Below are positions 59,323 to 64,000 of a stretch of DNA of 64,000 nt, piece by piece. The notes under the pieces are model-generated. The model worked only from the letters and a program-made list of their open reading frames with translations, was not told the origin of the DNA and searched no databases. The position numbers were made by a program, and so were the translations under genes. How positions within the stretch are numbered: the first letter of the stretch is position 1; every line of letters starts with the position of its first letter. Origin of the DNA: UBA5543 sp964464965 (GTDB lineage Bacteria > Bacteroidota > Bacteroidia > Chitinophagales > Chitinophagaceae); assembly GCA_964464965.1 (NCBI GenBank), contig CAYXHM010000004.1, forward strand, positions 62,001-126,000, read 5' to 3'.

Positions 59323-59554
59323 AATAAATAAGTTTAATGTAAACCTATCTATCTGCAAAGTGTGCCGCAAGGGTATTTGTAGCAAAGAAGGGAGGGTATT
59401 AATACGGGGTGGAGTATTACTTGATACACTTGAATATTACATTAATTCTATTACTATTACACCATTATAAATTCCAAACATGAATAAGTTTATCATCGTA
59501 GCCTGCATTATAAAATTGGCTAAATACTCATAATTTATAATCATTCTCAGTTAA

Positions 59555-62500
59555 TTATTTAAAATTCCTACCCTGTGGGAATATCTCACCTTGATAAGCA
59601 GCTTTTGGCTCGTGTTGCTTTCTTTCGTCCACAAACGTACCGTCATTATTATCTGCTGTCGATAATGTCCGTAGCCTTTGATAGTTCTCCTTGCCAAGCT
59701 GTTTTAGCATAATGGATAGATCATGGCATTTACTAACGATCACATGTACCACCTCACCTTCTTTCTGCACCTTGCCTTCCACCATTAGAAGTGTAGAACG
59801 CAATATCTCTTTCCGATACGTTTCAAATAGGCTGCCCCATACAATCAAGTTTGCATCGCCTGTTTCATCTTCAATGGTAATAAAGCACACACCAGACGCT
59901 GTCCCCGGACGCTGACGCACCAATACCAAACCAGACACTTTTAAATGTTGCCCATCCTTAAGCTGATGTTTCACTTCATGGGTGGACCTGATATTAAGTT
60001 GCGTCAATTTTTCACGGATAAACGCTACAGGATGCTGTTTCAGAGATAATGCCATACTGGTGTAATCGTGTATAACATGCTCTGGCAACGACATTACAGG
60101 TAGTGCAATGCTCTTTTCAGACGCACTTGCAGCGTTTTGTCCTGTAAACATACCATTGGGTTTATCGGCAATTGCTGACACCTCCCATATCGCCTGCCGA
60201 CGGTCAAGACCTATAGACCTGAAAGTGTCTGCGTCTGCCAGCCGTTCTATTGCAGCAAGTGGGACGTCTGCATCCATTAGAGCGATAATATTAGTATAGG
60301 GGTTTCGCCTGGCTTCAATTAGCAGGGTCATATCTTCTGCTTTTGTGCCTTTCACCTGCCGGAAGCCAAGACGGATAGCTCTGTACTTGCCTGCCTGCTC
60401 TTCCAGTGTGTTATCCCAGAACGAATGGTTTATATCAACAGGCCTAATCTCAACCCCATGTTTTCTGGCGTCACCTACAAGCTGTGCAGGCTGGTAAAAG
60501 CCCATAGGTTGACTGTTCAGCAAAGCGGCGCAAAAAATGTCTGGATAATAGCACTTGATCCAGCAGGACACATATACAAGCAAGGCGAAGCTGGCGGCGT
60601 GACTTTCGGGGAAGCCGTAGGCTCCGAAGCCTTCAAGCTGCCGCATAATGCGGGTTGCAAAATCCAACGTGTAGCCACGTTCCAACATGCCATCAATCAA
60701 CCGTTTTTCAAACTGGTTGACCGTACCCTTCATTTTGAAAGTTGCCATACTACGCCTTAACTCGTCCGCTTCGGCAGGAGTAAAGCCAGCAGCTACAATG
60801 GCAATCTTCATTACTTGTTCCTGAAACAATGGCACTCCCAAAGTCCGGCCTAATATTTCCTCTAAGTCTTTGGACGGGTATGTAACAGGTTCCTGCCCAT
60901 TGCGCCTGCGCAAATAGGGATGCACCATGTCGCCCTGAATTGGCCCGGGTCGTACAATGGCAACCTCAATCACAAGATCATAAAAGGTTTTAGGCTTCAG
61001 GCGCGGCAGCATGGATTGCTGCGCCCGGCTTTCAATCTGAAACACGCCTATGGTATCGGCATGGCCTACCATCTCATAAACGGCAGGGTCATCCTGCGGG
61101 ATATTGGCTAAGGTTAACGTCAATCCGTAATGTTGCTTAGCCAGGTCGAAACATTTACGAATGCAGGTCAACATGCCCAATGCCAGCACGTCTATTTTCA
61201 GGAAGCCAAGCGCGTCTATGTCGTCCTTGTTCCATTCTATATTTGTGCGGTTTTCCATCCTTGCGTTAAGAATGGGGCATAGGTCCGTCAACTTGTCCTG
61301 GGTAATGACAAAACCTCCCGTATGCTGTCCAAGTTGGCGCGGGAAGCCCATAAACTGTCGTGTCAGTTCCAGCACCTTTCTAAGATGTGGGTCATTAGCA
61401 TCGAAACCCTCGCCACTAATTCGTTTGCCTTCAAACCATTCGTCCGTAAATTCCCAAATAGATTTTGATAGCCGGTTGATCGCATCAACGGACATCCCCA
61501 TTACTTTAGCAACGTCACGTATTGCACCCTTTTGGTGCAACTGTGTGACGGTTGCGACAATACCGGCACGGTCGCGGCCATACTTGTTATAGATATACTG
61601 AATAACTTCTTCGCGGCGTTCATGCTCAAAGTCCACATCAATATCCGGCGGCTCGTTCCGTGCCGATGAAATGAAGCGTTCAAAGAGCAAATCAAACTTT
61701 GTCGGGTCTACCGATGTGATGCCCAGGACAAAACAGATTGTAGAGTTGGCTGCTGACCCTCTGCCCTGGCATAGAATATTTTTTTCACGAGCAAATCGAA
61801 CGATATCATACACCGTCAGAAAATACGGTGCATAGTCCATCTGTTTGATAAAGGCTAATTCGTGGTTGATATTGGTAATCACCTTTTCCGGCAGTGGTTC
61901 GCCGTAGAAGTCTTTGGCACCTTTCCAGGTCAAGTCCTGCAATTCTTCAAAAGGCGGTCTGCCATTGGTTATTTCTTCAGGGTAAACGTATTTCAATTCA
62001 TTAAGGGAAAACCGGCACGCCTCGGCGATTTCCTGTGTACGCTCTATGGCTTCGGGATATTGCATGAATAACCTGAGCATTTCCTTTTCAGGCTTTAGAA
62101 ACCGTTCAGCATTCTGGTGCAGTTTATATCCCGCATTATAAATCGTGCATTTCTCACGGATGCAGGTCATAACATCCTGCAACTCCCTGCGTTCAGGCGC
62201 ATGGTAATGCACGTCATTGACGGCTACCAAGGGTACATTATAATCGCTGGATAATTGCGCAAGTCTATAAAGACGCTTCGCATCATTGGCCTGATAAGTT
62301 CGCATGGCACCTAGATATACCTGTTTGCCTAATTCCCTTTTATATTCTGCAACAGTTTCAATAAAGTCGTCGTTAAAAGAAAAATCAGTATTCAGGTTTA
62401 GAGGTGGCACGATAATAAATTTGATGCCTTCAGCTTGTTTATACACGTCCACTTTGTATAATTCACATTTACCTTTTTCGGTGCGTAAGTTGCCTAGGGA

Positions 62501-62776
62501 GAGCAAACCTGAAAGACGAGCATATGCCGCCTTATTGGTGGGGTAAGCCATCAGGCTTGGGCCATCTATCAGGTCAAGGCGGCAGCCAGGTATAATGCGG
62601 ATGCATGCTTTCTTTGCTGCGCTATGTGCGCGCACCACACCGGCAAGCGTATTGCGGTCTGTAATAGCTATGCAGTCATAACCCATAGCTGCCGCTTGCT
62701 CTACAAGTTCTTCAGGGTGCGATGCACCCCTTAAAAAGCTGAAATTGGATGTGACCTGTAGTTCTGTGTATTTCAT
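59555..62776 (-). CDS. dnaE2: Error-prone DNA polymerase III alpha subunit DnaE2/ImuC
   Basis: A 1073-residue C-family polymerase of the translesion type. PHP domain at the start (YTELQVTSNFSFLRGASHPEELVEQAAAMGYDCIAITDRN), then the polymerase core with DIDVDFEHERREEVI catalytic aspartates and GRGSAANS, and a C-terminal OB domain (GLVLVRQRPGTASGVCFITIEDETGDANLIVW). DnaE2/ImuC works with ImuB to copy damaged DNA and raises mutation rates. I use the ATG at 62776, which starts the conserved YTELQ block, not the upstream 62815. Eleven bases downstream of imuB, so one operon. Confidence 0.95.
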   Translation of the reverse strand: MKYTELQVTSNFSFLRGASHPEELVEQAAAMGYDCIAITDRNTLAGVVRAHSAAKKACIRIIPGCRLDLIDGPSLMAYPTNKAAYARLSGLLSLGNLRTEKGKCELYKVDVYKQAEGIKFIIVPPLNLNTDFSFNDDFIETVAEYKRELGKQVYLGAMRTYQANDAKRLYRLAQLSSDYNVPLVAVNDVHYHAPERRELQDVMTCIREKCTIYNAGYKLHQNAERFLKPEKEMLRLFMQYPEAIERTQEIAEACRFSLNELKYVYPEEITNGRPPFEELQDLTWKGAKDFYGEPLPEKVITNINHELAFIKQMDYAPYFLTVYDIVRFAREKNILCQGRGSAANSTICFVLGITSVDPTKFDLLFERFISSARNEPPDIDVDFEHERREEVIQYIYNKYGRDRAGIVATVTQLHQKGAIRDVAKVMGMSVDAINRLSKSIWEFTDEWFEGKRISGEGFDANDPHLRKVLELTRQFMGFPRQLGQHTGGFVITQDKLTDLCPILNARMENRTNIEWNKDDIDALGFLKIDVLALGMLTCIRKCFDLAKQHYGLTLTLANIPQDDPAVYEMVGHADTIGVFQIESRAQQSMLPRLKPKTFYDLVIEVAIVRPGPIQGDMVHPYLRRRNGQEPVTYPSKDLEEILGRTLGVPLFQEQVMKIAIVAAGFTPAEADELRRSMATFKMKGTVNQFEKRLIDGMLERGYTLDFATRIMRQLEGFGAYGFPESHAASFALLVYVSCWIKCYYPDIFCAALLNSQPMGFYQPAQLVGDARKHGVEIRPVDINHSFWDNTLEEQAGKYRAIRLGFRQVKGTKAEDMTLLIEARRNPYTNIIALMDADVPLAAIERLADADTFRSIGLDRRQAIWEVSAIADKPNGMFTGQNAASASEKSIALPVMSLPEHVIHDYTSMALSLKQHPVAFIREKLTQLNIRSTHEVKHQLKDGQHLKVSGLVLVRQRPGTASGVCFITIEDETGDANLIVWGSLFETYRKEILRSTLLMVEGKVQKEGEVVHVIVSKCHDLSIMLKQLGKENYQRLRTLSTADNNDGTFVDERKQHEPKAAYQGEIFPQGRNFK

Positions 62777-62787
62777 AACTGTTCCGT

Positions 62788-64000
62788 TTAGGCAAAAAAA
62801 CCGTGTAAAAACCATTTGGGATCATCTTGGCCATAGTGGCCGGAACGAAATAGCCAATATCGCGCTCCTGTCTCATCTTCAACACAGTAATAATCACGAT
62901 ATAATCCTTTTTCTATCCACCATTCTTGCTCAATACGTTCGGGGCCATCTGCTTTTTGAATACGGTGAATTTTTCCCTTATGAATAAATAGCATGGGTGG
63001 ATAGTCAGGCATCGCTACTGTGACTTCTATAGGTTCGGGTTTTTGCAATAAATGTACCGGTCGTGGCAATTCCTCTTTCCATACAGTCGTTGCCTTTACT
63101 TCTAATGAGGTGGCGAGCTTGTAAGAACGCTCAGGCCAATAACTTTCATTCGGCAGATAACGGTGGATGGCATTCATGCCCACCTTCCCTGCTATGCGGT
63201 CTAGTAATTCGGCAAGTTCCATTTCCTGTTGAAAGCTCATATTCCACATAGCTTCCTGGCTACTTGATAGGTCTTCAACGACTGGGGCTTCCATCACAAA
63301 TAATTCAATACCCAATGCGGGTTCTATCTCGCATATCCTGATTTGAAAAAGCTTAAATAAATGCTCTGTATTGCGTGATGGTCTTGCCGTTCCGATATTG
63401 ATAGACTGCACATTGCCATCTATGCGATAGCATTTAAAAAGTGCCTTGCGTAGTCCTTTGTCTTCTGACGCTAATCGTTTGCAAAGTTTTTCAAGTAGTT
63501 GCTGTAAAGCATATTCAATAGCCGGTGCTGTTCGCACTGGCTCAAGGCTTGGCAAGCGTTCGGTATAAGGCTCTATTGGCCTAACAGGGATAACAGCTTC
63601 TATTGCCTGTCCCAATGCCTGATCTAACCGCATCAGTAAGACCTCACCAAAACGCCTGCGTAAAGCGGTGCGCGGCATCGTCATGAATCTGCCGATTTCA
63701 GTCAAACCTAATTTATCAAGACGGTCTGTTATAGCTGTTTCAAGGCGTAACGCTGTTGGGGGTAAATGCTTTAAAGCCTGTACCTGTGTGCCTTGTTCGA
63801 TAATCAGTTTAGTATGCCCATAGCGGGCTATTGCCCAGGCGCAACCGACAGTATCAGCCATTCCCGGCCTGACATCATAACCAAAGGCTTTTAACCTGGT
63901 CACAACATCTTTGAGATACTGCACTTCACCGCCCCATAAGTGGGTGCAACCACTTGCGTCTAATATTAAGCCGTCCGGCATGTCTATAGCCGCAATGGGT
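62788..64000 (-). CDS. imuB: ImuB-like Y-family polymerase homologue, 5' end outside window
   Basis: At least 404 residues remain; the open frame runs off the right edge, preceded by PIAAID before MPDGL. GLILDASGCTHLWGGE is the ImuB form of the polymerase motif, and PGMADTVGCAWAIARYG fits. The little-finger and C-terminal regions are complete to the stop. ImuB bridges the beta clamp and DnaE2 and usually lacks polymerase activity. In other species an imuA/recA-like gene lies upstream, which would be beyond this window. Confidence 0.92.
   Translation of the reverse strand, partial: PIAAIDMPDGLILDASGCTHLWGGEVQYLKDVVTRLKAFGYDVRPGMADTVGCAWAIARYGHTKLIIEQGTQVQALKHLPPTALRLETAITDRLDKLGLTEIGRFMTMPRTALRRRFGEVLLMRLDQALGQAIEAVIPVRPIEPYTERLPSLEPVRTAPAIEYALQQLLEKLCKRLASEDKGLRKALFKCYRIDGNVQSINIGTARPSRNTEHLFKLFQIRICEIEPALGIELFVMEAPVVEDLSSSQEAMWNMSFQQEMELAELLDRIAGKVGMNAIHRYLPNESYWPERSYKLATSLEVKATTVWKEELPRPVHLLQKPEPIEVTVAMPDYPPMLFIHKGKIHRIQKADGPERIEQEWWIEKGLYRDYYCVEDETGARYWLFRSGHYGQDDPKWFLHGFFA

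Overview
The window comes from a chromosome of a Bacteroidota bacterium, most likely Chitinophagaceae or a close relative. The evidence is the promoter style (TAnnTTTG at -7, weak ribosome sites, many TTG/GTG starts), two proteins with type IX secretion sorting tails, a carboxypeptidase-regulatory-domain TonB receptor, BatD/BatE, an S46 dipeptidyl-peptidase, DUF3467 and other lineage-typical families. Taxonomy is inferred from gene content only.

Layout. 0.3-10.4 kb is core: gyrA, a TPR protein, two fatty-acid desaturases, a cold-shock protein, a DUF763 protein, a lipid A acyltransferase and a DEAD-box helicase. 10.5-18.9 kb is an accessory region full of GC-rich palindromic repeats. It holds a nitroreductase, a small cassette (divergent HTH regulator plus hypothetical gene) between two 103-bp direct repeats, a 1351-residue AT-rich nuclease-STAND NTPase that looks like an antiviral (Avs-like) protein, and an orphan phage terminase small subunit whose 3' third is made of the same repeats, kept in frame. 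18.9-21.1 kb is core again (rpsL, rpsG, recA). 21-30 kb is surface and secretion: a T9SS adhesin-like protein, a dihaem cytochrome c, a T9SS metalloprotease, a TonB receptor, an AT-rich unknown gene, a small lipoprotein and a VOC protein, ending at tRNA-Ser.

30-56.5 kb is housekeeping and envelope: a batD-batE-deacetylase-tatD operon, an SDR, a Dph6-like ATPase, DUF3467-guaA, a MraY/WecA-like transferase with a catalytically odd WecB-like protein, meaB, an O-antigen-ligase-like protein, a LON-domain protein, then coaX - OM protein - lptC - S46 peptidase, lysS and an Fe-S electron-transfer pair. Beyond tRNA-Arg at 56.5 kb lies a second accessory stretch: small DNA-binding-like ORFs, three small secreted or lipoproteins, and a translesion synthesis pair (dnaE2 and a 5'-truncated imuB running off the window end).

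The strongest leads are the defence-like NTPase and the mosaic of palindromic repeats around it. Copies of one repeat module 7.7 kb apart differ by compensatory base-pair changes, and one cluster has become the C-terminal tail of a protein. Those two observations, with the repeat-bounded HTH cassette, are where something undescribed is most likely.
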